Origin: CAMLIZ01 sp966212505
Lineage (GTDB): Bacteria; Pseudomonadota; Gammaproteobacteria; Burkholderiales; Burkholderiaceae_C
Assembly (NCBI GenBank): GCA_966212505.1
Contig: CBIHRS010000008.1
Span: 110,017 to 174,016 of the forward strand
Length of the DNA: 64,000 nucleotides
Reading direction: 5' to 3'
Below are positions 9,101 through 17,396 of this stretch, in pieces (the stretch's first letter is position 1; each line of letters opens with the position of its first letter). A program made the translations under genes and the position numbers. The notes under the pieces are model-generated. The model was not told the DNA's origin and did no database searches. It worked only from the letters and a program-made list of their open reading frames with translations.

Positions 9101-10168
9101 TCAGTCAGTCGTGAGATCGAGGAAGTGGTCGAGCATGTGGAAGTGGTCGTCGTGGAAGCGGTCTTCCATCGCGGCCAGTTTCCCGATCGGCACCCATTCC
9201 ACCGCCTGCGCATCGTCGCCGGCCTTCACTTCGGGCAGCTCGCGTTCGCCGAAGTCGAAATAGTGCGCATGCGTGATCGTGCGGCCGCGCTGGCTGCGGT
9301 CGGGGTGGTCGAACACCGCCACCGATGTCAGGCTCTGCCGCATCGTCTGGTCGAGCAGGTGCAGCGCGGTTTCCTCCTGCAGCTCGCGCACCGCCGACTG
9401 GTACACGGTCTCGCGCTGTTCGATGAAGCCGCCGGGCACCGCATACAGGCCCTTGCCGGGCGCCTGGCCGCGCTTGATCAGCAGGACATGGCCGGCGCAA
9501 CGCACCACCGCATCCACGGTCACGAACACCGGCGGATAGGGCGCGGCGGCCCACTGCGACTTGTAGTGCCGCAGCATGCGCCACTCTTCGGCCACGCGCG
9601 CGAATGCCGGCTGCACCGACCAGGCGCGCAGGAACTCGAGCGTGCTCTGCGGCGCCTGGCTCACCAGCGAGGCCAGCGCCGCATCCACATCCTGGCCCGC
9701 CACATGGAAGTAGGCATCGCGGATCGCGGTGCCGTCGGCCGAGGGCACCGATTCGGCCTGCACCAGCGGCCACTCGGGGAAACAGCGCAGGTACTCGCTG
9801 GTCGCGTCCTTGAAGTGGCCCACCAGCGCCACCGAGGCGGCCTGCGTCAGCCCGCGTTCGCGCAGCAGCGCCTGCACGCCGCGCTGCACGGCGGCCGACC
9901 AGCGCGCGCCGTCGTAGTAGTCGCGCACCGGCAGGAACAGCAGCCGCTCGCGCTCGGCGGGCGGCAGGGCCATGCGCACCATCTCGCGCCGCTCTTCCCA
10001 GGTGAACGGGTTGCGTGGCGTGCGGGCCTGGTGGGCCGAGCCGATCACCACCACGCACAGCGGCGCGAGCGCGAGCGCCTGCTTCAGCAAGGCGAGGTGG
10101 CCGTGGTGCAGCGGCTGGAAGCGGCCGATGTAGACGGCGGCGTCGTGGGTGCGAGGGGTGTCGTTCAT
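9101..10168 (-). CDS. nadM: Bifunctional NMN adenylyltransferase / Nudix hydrolase
   Basis: A 355-residue two-domain protein. The N-terminal nucleotidyltransferase domain has GRFQPLHHGH (HxGH at residues 21-24) and the C-terminal ISTxxxR-like DGTAIR region. The C-terminal half has a full Nudix box, GGFIEQRE then RELQEETAL, at about 248-270. The first domain makes NAD from NMN and ATP. The Nudix domain of this fusion family hydrolyses ADP-ribose. It is the last gene of the NAD operon (8-nt gap to nadE), and the divergent NrtR regulator supports this assignment. The Nudix catalytic glutamates are all present, unlike in NrtR. Confidence 0.93.
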   Translation of the reverse strand: MNDTPRTHDAAVYIGRFQPLHHGHLALLKQALALAPLCVVVIGSAHQARTPRNPFTWEERREMVRMALPPAERERLLFLPVRDYYDGARWSAAVQRGVQALLRERGLTQAASVALVGHFKDATSEYLRCFPEWPLVQAESVPSADGTAIRDAYFHVAGQDVDAALASLVSQAPQSTLEFLRAWSVQPAFARVAEEWRMLRHYKSQWAAAPYPPVFVTVDAVVRCAGHVLLIKRGQAPGKGLYAVPGGFIEQRETVYQSAVRELQEETALHLLDQTMRQSLTSVAVFDHPDRSQRGRTITHAHYFDFGERELPEVKAGDDAQAVEWVPIGKLAAMEDRFHDDHFHMLDHFLDLTTD

Positions 10169-10176
10169 GCGGATTC

Positions 10177-11877
10177 TCAGACGATCTTGGCGGCGATGGG
10201 CATCTGGCGCCCGCTGCCGAAGGCCAGTGCACGCAGCCGGATGATGGGCGGTGCCTGGCGGCGCTTGTATTCGTTGCGCGCGATCATGCGGCGGATCCTG
10301 TCGACCAGCGCGCGGCCTTCCGGGGTGGACCGCTGCGCCTCCACGAAGGCGGCGGTGCGCTCGTATTCGTCGCGTGCCAGCCGCTCGCCCTCGATCAGCA
10401 GCTTGAGGATCTCGTCGAGCACCTCGTAGGGCGGCAGGCTGTCGGTGTCCTTCTGGCCCGGCGCGAGCTCGGCAGAGGGCGGCTTGTCGATCACGGCCTG
10501 CGGAATGATCTCGCGGCCGGCGCTCTCGTTGAGGTGGCGCGCGAGCGCGAACACCTCGGTCTTGTACAGGTCGCCGATCAGCCCGAGACCGCCGTTGGTG
10601 TCGCCGTACAGCGTGCAGTAGCCGACCGAGATCTCCGACTTGTTGCCGGTGGTCAGCAGCAGGTGGCCGAAGCTGTTGGAGTATTCCATCAGCGCCGTGC
10701 CACGGATGCGGGCCTGCAGGTTCTCGAGCGCCAGGCCCTGCAGCGACTGGCCGAAGCTGGCCTCGAACTGCCGGGCATAGGCCTCGACCAGCTCGGCGAT
10801 CGGGTGCGTGTGCAGCGTGATGCCGAGGTTGCGGCACAAGGCCACCGAGTCGTCGACCGAACCGCTCGACGAGTAGCGCGAGGGCATCGTCACCGCGGCC
10901 ACGTTGCCGGCGCCCATCGCCTCGACCGCGAGCGCCAGCGTCAGCGCGCTGTCGATGCCGCCCGACGAGCCGACCACCACCCGCGAGAAGCCGCAGCGGC
11001 GTGCATAGTCGCGCAGCCCGAGCACGATCTGGGCGCGGTAGAAGGCCATCGTCGGCAGGCCGTCGGCCGGCACCTTGGGCAGCTCGTCGCCGCCCGCGCT
11101 GAGAAAGCGGCCGCCTTCGAAGCGCAGCGTGCGCACCTCTTCATCGAAGCGCGTGCCCTCGTAGACGATGCCGGCTTCCGGCTCCACCGCGAACGAGGCG
11201 CCGTCGTAGACGATCTGGTCCTGCCCGCCGATCTGGTTGACGAACAGGATGGGCAGGCGATGGCGCCTGCTGGCCGAGGCGAACACGCGGTGGCGCAGCT
11301 CGCGCTTGCCGATGTTCGACGGGCTGGCGTTGATCGACACCACCAGGTCGGGCGCGGCATCGCGCAGGCGCTCGAAGGGGTTGATCGCGTAGTCGAGGCC
11401 TTCGTCGTTCCAGCCGTCTTCGCAGACCATGAAGCCTACCTGCGCATCGCCGATGCGCAGCACCCGGGCGACGTCCGGGCCCGGCTCGAAGTGGCGCATG
11501 TCGCTGAAGATGTTGTAGTTGGGCAGCAGCTGCTTGGCATAGCGCAGCACGATCTCGCCGTTCCTGATCACCAGCAGCATGTTGTGCAGCTTGTGGCCCG
11601 GCCCGGGATTGCGCGTGGGGGCGCCCACCACCCAGTGCAGCTCGCGGATCTGGCGCGAGGCCTGCTGCAGCGCCTCGATGCCCTGCTCGCAGCGCGCGAT
11701 GAAGGCGGGGTCGTCGAGCAGGTCGCCGGGGTAGTAGCCGGTGAGCGAGAGCTCGGGATACACCACCATCTGCGAGCCGTCGGCCCAGGCCTTCTGCGCC
11801 GCGGCGATCATCTTCGCGACATTGCCCTCGATGTCGCCGATGGTGAGGTTGAGCTGGGCGACGGTGAACTTCAGCAT
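10177..11877 (-). CDS. nadE: Glutamine-dependent NAD+ synthetase
   Basis: A 566-residue enzyme that amidates nicotinate adenine dinucleotide to NAD+. The N-terminal nitrilase-type glutaminase has its triad: E42 in YPELSLTGYYPGDLL, K115 in RYAKQLLPN and C152 in FMVCEDGW. The C-terminal synthetase has the PP-loop VVVGSSGGIDSALTLALAVE and further conserved stretches LLTTGNKSEISVGYCTLYGD and YKTEVFALARHLN. ATG 11877 lies 10 nt after the pncB stop with GAGGA upstream. Length and order of domains are those of the standard bacterial Gln-dependent form. Confidence 0.97.
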   Translation of the reverse strand: MLKFTVAQLNLTIGDIEGNVAKMIAAAQKAWADGSQMVVYPELSLTGYYPGDLLDDPAFIARCEQGIEALQQASRQIRELHWVVGAPTRNPGPGHKLHNMLLVIRNGEIVLRYAKQLLPNYNIFSDMRHFEPGPDVARVLRIGDAQVGFMVCEDGWNDEGLDYAINPFERLRDAAPDLVVSINASPSNIGKRELRHRVFASASRRHRLPILFVNQIGGQDQIVYDGASFAVEPEAGIVYEGTRFDEEVRTLRFEGGRFLSAGGDELPKVPADGLPTMAFYRAQIVLGLRDYARRCGFSRVVVGSSGGIDSALTLALAVEAMGAGNVAAVTMPSRYSSSGSVDDSVALCRNLGITLHTHPIAELVEAYARQFEASFGQSLQGLALENLQARIRGTALMEYSNSFGHLLLTTGNKSEISVGYCTLYGDTNGGLGLIGDLYKTEVFALARHLNESAGREIIPQAVIDKPPSAELAPGQKDTDSLPPYEVLDEILKLLIEGERLARDEYERTAAFVEAQRSTPEGRALVDRIRRMIARNEYKRRQAPPIIRLRALAFGSGRQMPIAAKIV

Positions 11878-11887
11878 CGCATCGTCC

Positions 11888-13078
11888 TCATTGCTTCACG
11901 TTGAAGACCTGCCGCAGGTAGGCGAGGAAGGTCTCGTCGTCGCACAGCGTCTTGCCCGGGCTGTCCGACAGCTTGGCCACCGGCTGGCCGTTGCAGTGGG
12001 TCAGCTTCATCACGATGTTCAGCGGCTTCTGGCCCACGTCGTTGCTCAGGTTGGTGCCGATGCCGAAGCCCAGCTGCGTGCGGTCGGCGAAGTGGCGGTA
12101 CAGCGCGATCGCCCGCTCCACATCCAACCCATCGGAGAACACCAGGCGCTTGGTGTGCGCATCGATGCGCAGCTTGGCGTAGTGCGCCAGCGCCTTCTCG
12201 CCCCACACGAACGGATCGCCGGAGTCGTGGCGCAGGCCGTCGAACAGCTTCGCGAAATAGAGGTCGAAGTCGGCGAGGAAGGCGTCCATGCCGACCACGT
12301 CGGTCAATGCCACGCCGAGGTCGCCGCGGTATTCCTGCACCCAGTCTTCGAGCGCGGCCTTCTGGTGGTCGCGCAGCCGCACGCCCAGCGCCTGGTAGGT
12401 CTGCAGGTATTCGTGCGCCATCGTGCCGATGGGCACGAGGTTGAGGTCTCGCGCCAGCAGCACGTTGGAGGTGCCCTTGAAGAACTGCGGCACCTTGGCC
12501 TTCAGCGTGCTCACCACCTCGCGCTGCCAATCGCCCGAGAAGCGGCGGCGAACGCCGAAGTCGAAAAATTCGAAGGGGTTGATGCGTGCCGGCTCGCTGC
12601 CTTCGAAGGCGCGCAGCTGGTCGATCTTGGCCTGCAGCCGGCGCCGGCCTTCGACCAGCGCTGCCTCCTGGTCGAAGCGGCGGAAGTACAGCTCGTTGAC
12701 GATCGCGAGCACGAAGATCTCGAAGGCCATCACGTGCACCTGCGGGCCGGTGGCCACGATCTCGAGCCTGGCGCCGTTGGCCCGCGCGCTGATGAACTCG
12801 CGCTGGAAGCGGAAGATGCGCAGGAAGTCGACGAAGTCGCTCTTGATGAAGCGCAGGCCCTTCAGGTAGGCCAGCTCGTCGGGCCGGAAGCTCAGGCTGC
12901 AGAGGTGGTCGAGCTGCTCGTTCACGTCGGCCAGCAGGTCGGCCAGCGGATAGGCGGGCTCGTTGCGGCAGACGAAGGTGTATTCCGCCTGCGTCTGCGG
13001 GTGCCGGTGCAGCATGGTCTGCCACATCGTGAACTTGTACAGGTCGGTCTCGAGCAGGCTGGTGATGACGGGTTGCAT
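11888..13078 (-). CDS. pncB: Nicotinate phosphoribosyltransferase
   Basis: A 396-residue enzyme converting nicotinate and PRPP to nicotinate mononucleotide. It starts at ATG 13078 with MQPVITSLLETDLYKFTMWQ, typical of PncB. Conserved stretches include EFFDFGVRRRFS, GTMAHEYLQTYQALG, LTDVVGMDAF, DGLRHDSGDPFVWGEK, KRLVFSDGLDVE and FGIGTNLSNDVG, which cover the phosphate- and base-binding regions. It is the second gene of the minus-strand NAD salvage operon and uses the nicotinate released by the upstream amidase. Confidence 0.96.
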   Translation of the reverse strand: MQPVITSLLETDLYKFTMWQTMLHRHPQTQAEYTFVCRNEPAYPLADLLADVNEQLDHLCSLSFRPDELAYLKGLRFIKSDFVDFLRIFRFQREFISARANGARLEIVATGPQVHVMAFEIFVLAIVNELYFRRFDQEAALVEGRRRLQAKIDQLRAFEGSEPARINPFEFFDFGVRRRFSGDWQREVVSTLKAKVPQFFKGTSNVLLARDLNLVPIGTMAHEYLQTYQALGVRLRDHQKAALEDWVQEYRGDLGVALTDVVGMDAFLADFDLYFAKLFDGLRHDSGDPFVWGEKALAHYAKLRIDAHTKRLVFSDGLDVERAIALYRHFADRTQLGFGIGTNLSNDVGQKPLNIVMKLTHCNGQPVAKLSDSPGKTLCDDETFLAYLRQVFNVKQ

Positions 13079-13104
13079 GATGGTCTTGTCGTTGTCGGTC
13101 GGGT

Positions 13105-13971
13105 TCAGCGGCGGGCGTTCTCGGTCAGGTGCGGCAGCACGTCGGTACTGGTGGCCAGCTGCACGCCGCGGCTGCGCATGTCGGCCAGGAAGCTCTCCTG
13201 CTGGGCTTCGAAGCCGGGCACCGGGCTCATGCAGTCGGTGAGCAGCACGAGGCGTTCCAGCCGGCCCGAAAGGTTGTCGGCGATGTGTTCGGTGGTGGCC
13301 TTCACGCAGTGGCTGCCGGCCTCGCCGGCCACCAGGATCAGGTCGGCCTGGTCGAGCCGTCGGATCAGCGCGCGGTTGAGCTGCGTGTCGGGGTCGGCCG
13401 CGTCGGGCACCTCGGCCTGGATCGCGCTGTAGTGCTCGGTCCAGGGGTTGCTGCCCTTGCTCACCATCTCGACGATGCCGAGCGCGCTGTCTTCCCAGGC
13501 GTTGCAGGCGGCGCGCACGTCGGCATGCACGTTGTGGCCCCAGCTGCCGATCTCGCAGTGCACCGGCCACACCATCAGCGTGTAGCGGCCGCGGGCCTCC
13601 AGCTCATCGAGGTAGGCCAGCGTGCGGGGCAGGGCGGCCGGGTCGCGCGGCCGGTACTGGCCGGCGCGCGCCTGGGCGGCGGTGATCTGGGTGAAGGGGA
13701 GCACCGCGCTGCCATCGGCCTGCTGCCAGAAGGTGGGGTGCGCGATGTCCAGCCTGTGGTGCGAATCGAGCGTCACGGCGATGCCGGTAAGGCCATCGGA
13801 GCCCTGGCGGATGAACCGGGCCAGGCGCTGCATGTCGGCATGGGCGCCGGCCACCGGCAGCGCCGGCGCCACCGGCTTGCCGCTCAGCGGATCGAGCGGG
13901 CGGTAGGCCTCGGGCAGGTCGCAGAAGTCGTTCTGCGGATCGATGATCAGGAGCTGGATGTTGCGCTTCAT
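13105..13971 (-). CDS. Nicotinamidase-like cysteine hydrolase (isochorismatase fold)
   Basis: A 288-residue protein; ATG 13971 follows GAGGAGAACC. The fold signature is clear: aspartate in LLIIDPQNDFCD near residue 11, and the nucleophile region VAGEAGSHCVKATTEHIADN, where the Cys is in the place of the family catalytic cysteine. As first gene of an operon with pncB, nadE and nadM, it most likely deamidates nicotinamide to nicotinate. It is longer than E. coli PncA (about 213 residues), with insertions around 60-110 that could alter the substrate pocket. I therefore assign the role from context and do not claim identity with PncA. Confidence 0.85.
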   Translation of the reverse strand: MKRNIQLLIIDPQNDFCDLPEAYRPLDPLSGKPVAPALPVAGAHADMQRLARFIRQGSDGLTGIAVTLDSHHRLDIAHPTFWQQADGSAVLPFTQITAAQARAGQYRPRDPAALPRTLAYLDELEARGRYTLMVWPVHCEIGSWGHNVHADVRAACNAWEDSALGIVEMVSKGSNPWTEHYSAIQAEVPDAADPDTQLNRALIRRLDQADLILVAGEAGSHCVKATTEHIADNLSGRLERLVLLTDCMSPVPGFEAQQESFLADMRSRGVQLATSTDVLPHLTENARR

Positions 13972-14011
13972 AAGGGTTCTCCTCGCGTCGGTGTGATTGG
14001 ACTGTAGAACG

Positions 14012-14034
14012 CTTAGATCAAAAATGCAACTAAG
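14012..14034. promoter_or_regulatory. Candidate NrtR operator
   Basis: CTTAG (14012-14016) and CTAAG (14030-14034) are inverted arms 13 nt apart, extendable by one mismatch to CGCTTAG/CTAAGTG. They sit in the 131-nt gap between the NAD operon and the divergent nrtR gene. This local stretch is clearly AT-richer than its surroundings, as expected for a shared promoter/operator. The link to NrtR is inferred from position. Confidence 0.5.
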
Positions 14035-14102
14035 TGGACGGCGCCCCCCTGAACCAAGGGATGGGCGGCCACCTGCACCACCTGCACTAAGCTCCGGGTC
14101 CG

Positions 14103-14786
14103 ATGCGAAAAGACGCCGCTACCCTCATCTGCACTGTCGACGTGGTGCTGCTCACGCTGCGCGACAACGCGCTGCACGTGCTGCTGCACGAGCGCGAGCG
14201 CGAGCCGCACAAGGGCGCGCTCGCGCTGCCCGGCGGCTATGTGCATGTCGATGAAGACGGCAGTACCTGGGACGCCGCGGCGCGCGTGCTGAAGGAAAAG
14301 GTCGGCACCACCAGCCCCTACCTCGAGCAGCTGGCCACGTTCTCGGGTCCGAAACGCGATCCGCGCGGCTGGTCGGTGGCCGTGGCTTATTACGCGCTGG
14401 TGCCTCCTTCGGTGCTGCCGGCCGGCGATGCGGGTGTGAGGGTGCTGCCGGTGGGCCGGCTGCCGGCGCTGGCCTTCGACCATGCCGAGATCGTTGCGCT
14501 GGCGGTGGAGCGGGTGCGGGCCAAGAGCCAGTATTCGTCGCTGCCGGTCTACCTGTGCGGCGAGAGCTTCACGCTGCCGCAGCTGCAGGCGGTGTACGAG
14601 GCGGTGCTGGGCGAGCCGATCAACAAGGTGAGCTTCCGCCGCAAGGTGGAGGAGCTGGGCATGGTGGAGCCGATCGAGGGCGCGCTCGAGACCGGCCGTG
14701 CCAACCGGCCGGCGCAGCTGTACCGCCTGCGCAAGGCCTACCGGCATTCGCTGTCGACGCTCGACCGCGGGCTGGGCCCGCGCTGA
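14103..14786 (+). CDS. nrtR: NrtR, Nudix-related transcriptional regulator of NAD metabolism
   Basis: A 227-residue protein with an N-terminal Nudix-like domain (LPGGYVHVDEDGSTWDAAAR, then VLKEKVG) in which the REUxEE catalytic glutamates are replaced, and a C-terminal winged helix (FTLPQLQAVYEAVLG, then NKVSFRRKVEELGMVEP). This pairing of a dead Nudix domain with a DNA-binding domain defines the NrtR family, where ADP-ribose-type ligands relieve repression. It is transcribed divergently from pncA-like/pncB/nadE/nadM, a recurrent NrtR arrangement in proteobacteria. It should repress that operon. Confidence 0.93.
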   Translation: MRKDAATLICTVDVVLLTLRDNALHVLLHEREREPHKGALALPGGYVHVDEDGSTWDAAARVLKEKVGTTSPYLEQLATFSGPKRDPRGWSVAVAYYALVPPSVLPAGDAGVRVLPVGRLPALAFDHAEIVALAVERVRAKSQYSSLPVYLCGESFTLPQLQAVYEAVLGEPINKVSFRRKVEELGMVEPIEGALETGRANRPAQLYRLRKAYRHSLSTLDRGLGPR

Positions 14787-14864
14787 GCCTCCGGAGAAGC
14801 GGGCACGCCGGCTGCCTAAGGCTGCTCGAGGGCCGTGCGTTCGGCCGCTTCCATCGAGGTGCGC

Positions 14865-16163
14865 ATGGCCCATCGCGAGGCCGTTTCCTTGTCGACTGAC
14901 TCCTCAGCATCGGCGCCGAAGCGGCGCTGGTGGCAGAGCCTGGGGCCGGGCCTGGTCACCGGCGCGTCCGACGACGACCCCAGCGGCATCGGCACCTATT
15001 CGCAGGTGGGCGCGCAGTTCGGCTTCAGCCTGCTGTGGCTGATGCTCTACTCCTATCCGCTGATGGTGGCCGTGCAGCTCATCTGCGCGCAGATCGGCCG
15101 GGTCACCGGCAAGGGGCTGGCGGCCAACCTGCGCCAGCTGTGCCCGCGCTGGCTGCTGCTGCCGATGGTGCTGGCGCTGCTGGTGGCCAACATCATCAAC
15201 ATCGGCGCCGACCTGGGCGCGATGGGCGCCTCGGCCCAGATGCTCGCCGGCGGCCCCACGGTGGCATGGACGGCGGCCTTCGGTCTGCTGTCGCTGGTGC
15301 TGCAGGTGTTCGTGCCCTACACCCGCTATGTGTCGCTGCTCAAATGGTTGACGCTCGCGCTGCTGGCCTACGTGGGCACCGTGCTGGCGGTGAAGATCCC
15401 GTGGGCCACCGTGCTGGTGCATTCGGTGGTGCCCGCCATCCCGCCCACGCGCGATGGTGTGACCGCCGTGGTCGCGGTGCTGGGCACCACGATCAGCCCT
15501 TATCTCTTCTTCTGGCAGGCGTCGCAGGAGGTCGAGGAACAGCAGGCGGCGCCGGGTGAGAAGCCGCTGCGCCGCGCGCCCAGCCAGGCGCGGGTGCAAC
15601 TCGACCGCGTGAAGGTCGACACCTACATCGGCATGGCGGCCTCCAACATCGTGGCCTTCTTCGTGGTGCTGACGGCCGCCGTGACACTGCATGCCCATGG
15701 CGTGCACGATGTGTCGAGCGCGGCGCAGGCGGCGCAGGCGCTGGTGCCGGTGGCCGGCCACCTGGCGGCCGCGGTGTTCTCGATCGGCATCATCGGCACC
15801 GGCTTGCTCGCGGTGCCCGTGCTGGCCGGCAGCGCGGCCTATGGCGTGGCCGAGACCATGCAGTGGAAATGGGGCCTGGAGCGCAAGCCGGCCAGCGCGG
15901 CGCGCTTCTACGCGGTGATCGCGGTGGCCACGCTGGCCGGGGTGGCAATGAACTTCGCCGACATCAACCCGATGAAGGCGCTGTACTGGACTTCGGTGAT
16001 CAACGGCGTGATCGCGATGCCGATCCTCGCCGCGGTGATGCTCGTGGCCAGCCGGCGCAGCGTGATGGGCCCGCTGGTGGTCTCGGGCCGGCTCAAGCTG
16101 CTCGGCTGGACGGCCACGGCGGTGATGGCCGGGTGTGCCGTCTGCATGTGGGCCGTCGCCTGA
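14865..16163 (+). CDS. Nramp-family divalent metal transporter-like protein
   Basis: A 432-residue membrane protein with about 11 hydrophobic segments; ATG 14865 follows CGAGGTGC. The first helix carries LGPGLVTGASDDDPSGIGTY, where canonical Nramp proteins have DPGN. The helix-6 region reads TTISPYLFFWQASQE where Nramp proteins usually have an A/M-P-H-N metal-binding stretch. Both core metal-ligand motifs are therefore altered, placing it in a divergent Nramp branch whose ion (Mn, Mg or other) I cannot state. A cytoplasmic insertion (EEQQAAPGEKPLRRAPSQAR) follows helix 6. It lies 78 nt behind nrtR and may be co-transcribed with it. Confidence 0.85.
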   Translation: MAHREAVSLSTDSSASAPKRRWWQSLGPGLVTGASDDDPSGIGTYSQVGAQFGFSLLWLMLYSYPLMVAVQLICAQIGRVTGKGLAANLRQLCPRWLLLPMVLALLVANIINIGADLGAMGASAQMLAGGPTVAWTAAFGLLSLVLQVFVPYTRYVSLLKWLTLALLAYVGTVLAVKIPWATVLVHSVVPAIPPTRDGVTAVVAVLGTTISPYLFFWQASQEVEEQQAAPGEKPLRRAPSQARVQLDRVKVDTYIGMAASNIVAFFVVLTAAVTLHAHGVHDVSSAAQAAQALVPVAGHLAAAVFSIGIIGTGLLAVPVLAGSAAYGVAETMQWKWGLERKPASAARFYAVIAVATLAGVAMNFADINPMKALYWTSVINGVIAMPILAAVMLVASRRSVMGPLVVSGRLKLLGWTATAVMAGCAVCMWAVA

Positions 16164-16176
16164 GGCCTCGGCTGCC

Positions 16177-17382
16177 TCAGACCAGCGCGATGTCCTTCGG
16201 CGCGACGCCCGGAAACACCCGCCCGAGCTGCGCCGCATCCAGCCCGTAGAGCCGCCGGAAGACGCCGCCCAGCACCGCCCGGTATTCGTTGAGCACCGGA
16301 TAGTCGCGGTTCTGGAACAGCGAGGCGGCGCTCACCGCCTGCTGGTCGCCCAGCACGCGGCCGCCGCGCACCGCGCCGCCCAGCGCCCAGTAGACGCTGC
16401 CGTGGCCGTGGTCGGTGCCGCGGTTGCCGTTCTCGCGGAAGGTGCGGCCGAACTCGCTGATCACCATCACCACCGTGTTCTGCCACTGCGGTCCCATCTC
16501 TTCGGCAAAGGCGGCCAGGCCGCGGCCCAGCTCGCCGAGCCGGGTGGCCAGTGCGCCGGTGGCGCCGCCTTCGCCCACGTGGGTGTCCCAGCCGCCCACG
16601 TCGATGAAGCCGAGCCGCACCTGCTCGCGCATCAGCTTCGCGATGCGCCGCGCCTCGGCCTCGAAGCCCTTGGTGTTGATCGCATTGCGATTGGCCGCCT
16701 CCATCTCGCCGATCATCTCGCGCGAGACCTCGTTGCGCACCTCGAAGCCGCCGCTCACCGCGCCGGCCAGCGAGGTGCCCGCATACATGCGCTCGATGAT
16801 GCCGGCCTGCCGCGCATCGACGCCCGGCTTGCCGACGCTGCGCAATGACTGGTTGGCCACCTGCTGCGGCCCGCGGAAGGCCAGCGGCAGCTGGTCGGTG
16901 AACGACAGCGCCGCCAGCTTCGACGCGCTGCCGCCGCGGTTGAGCTCGGCCGCGAGCCGGTTGAGGAAGCCGCTGCCGAAGTTCTGCTGCGCCGGGCCGG
17001 TGCCGAGCTCAATGCGGTCCTGCGTTTCGAAGTGGCTGCGCGAGGTGTCGTCGGTGCCGGCGAACGGGATGAAGGCCGCCTGCCCGCGCTGGTACAGCGG
17101 ATAAACGCTGTCGGCCAGCGCCGGCGCGAGGCCCCATTGGGCGTCGAGCTCGAGCGCGGCATTGGCGCCGCTGCCCGGCCGCGCGATCGCGATGTTGGGC
17201 CGCGCCTCGTAGTAGAACGGGCTCGCATGCGGCACCAGCAGGTTGGCCGCGTCGTAGCCGCCGCGCAGGAACACCAGCAGGAAACGGCTGTCGCCGGCGG
17301 CGGGGGCGGCCCACAGCCGCGTGCCGGCCAGCGCCAGCGGGGCGGCCGCGAGCGCATGGCGGAGGAGGGTGCGTCGTTGCAT
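16177..17382 (-). CDS. DUF1501 family protein (secreted, sulfatase-like fold)
   Basis: A 401-residue protein with an RR-containing export signal (MQRRTLLRHALAAAPLALAG), probably Tat. Conserved DUF1501 stretches are FLLVFLRGGYDAANLLVPH, RSHFETQDRIE, FIDVGGWDTHVGEGG, VVMVISEFGRTFRENGNRGT and DHGHGSVYWALGGAVRGGRV. The Asp/His pattern is that of the alkaline-phosphatase/sulfatase superfamily. It starts 14 nt after the stop of a DUF1800 gene, and the two families are almost always neighbours. Their joint function is unknown; a role in envelope or extracellular matrix processing has been suggested for the pair. Confidence 0.93.
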   Translation of the reverse strand: MQRRTLLRHALAAAPLALAGTRLWAAPAAGDSRFLLVFLRGGYDAANLLVPHASPFYYEARPNIAIARPGSGANAALELDAQWGLAPALADSVYPLYQRGQAAFIPFAGTDDTSRSHFETQDRIELGTGPAQQNFGSGFLNRLAAELNRGGSASKLAALSFTDQLPLAFRGPQQVANQSLRSVGKPGVDARQAGIIERMYAGTSLAGAVSGGFEVRNEVSREMIGEMEAANRNAINTKGFEAEARRIAKLMREQVRLGFIDVGGWDTHVGEGGATGALATRLGELGRGLAAFAEEMGPQWQNTVVMVISEFGRTFRENGNRGTDHGHGSVYWALGGAVRGGRVLGDQQAVSAASLFQNRDYPVLNEYRAVLGGVFRRLYGLDAAQLGRVFPGVAPKDIALV

Positions 17383-17396
17383 CTCGAACTCCCTGG

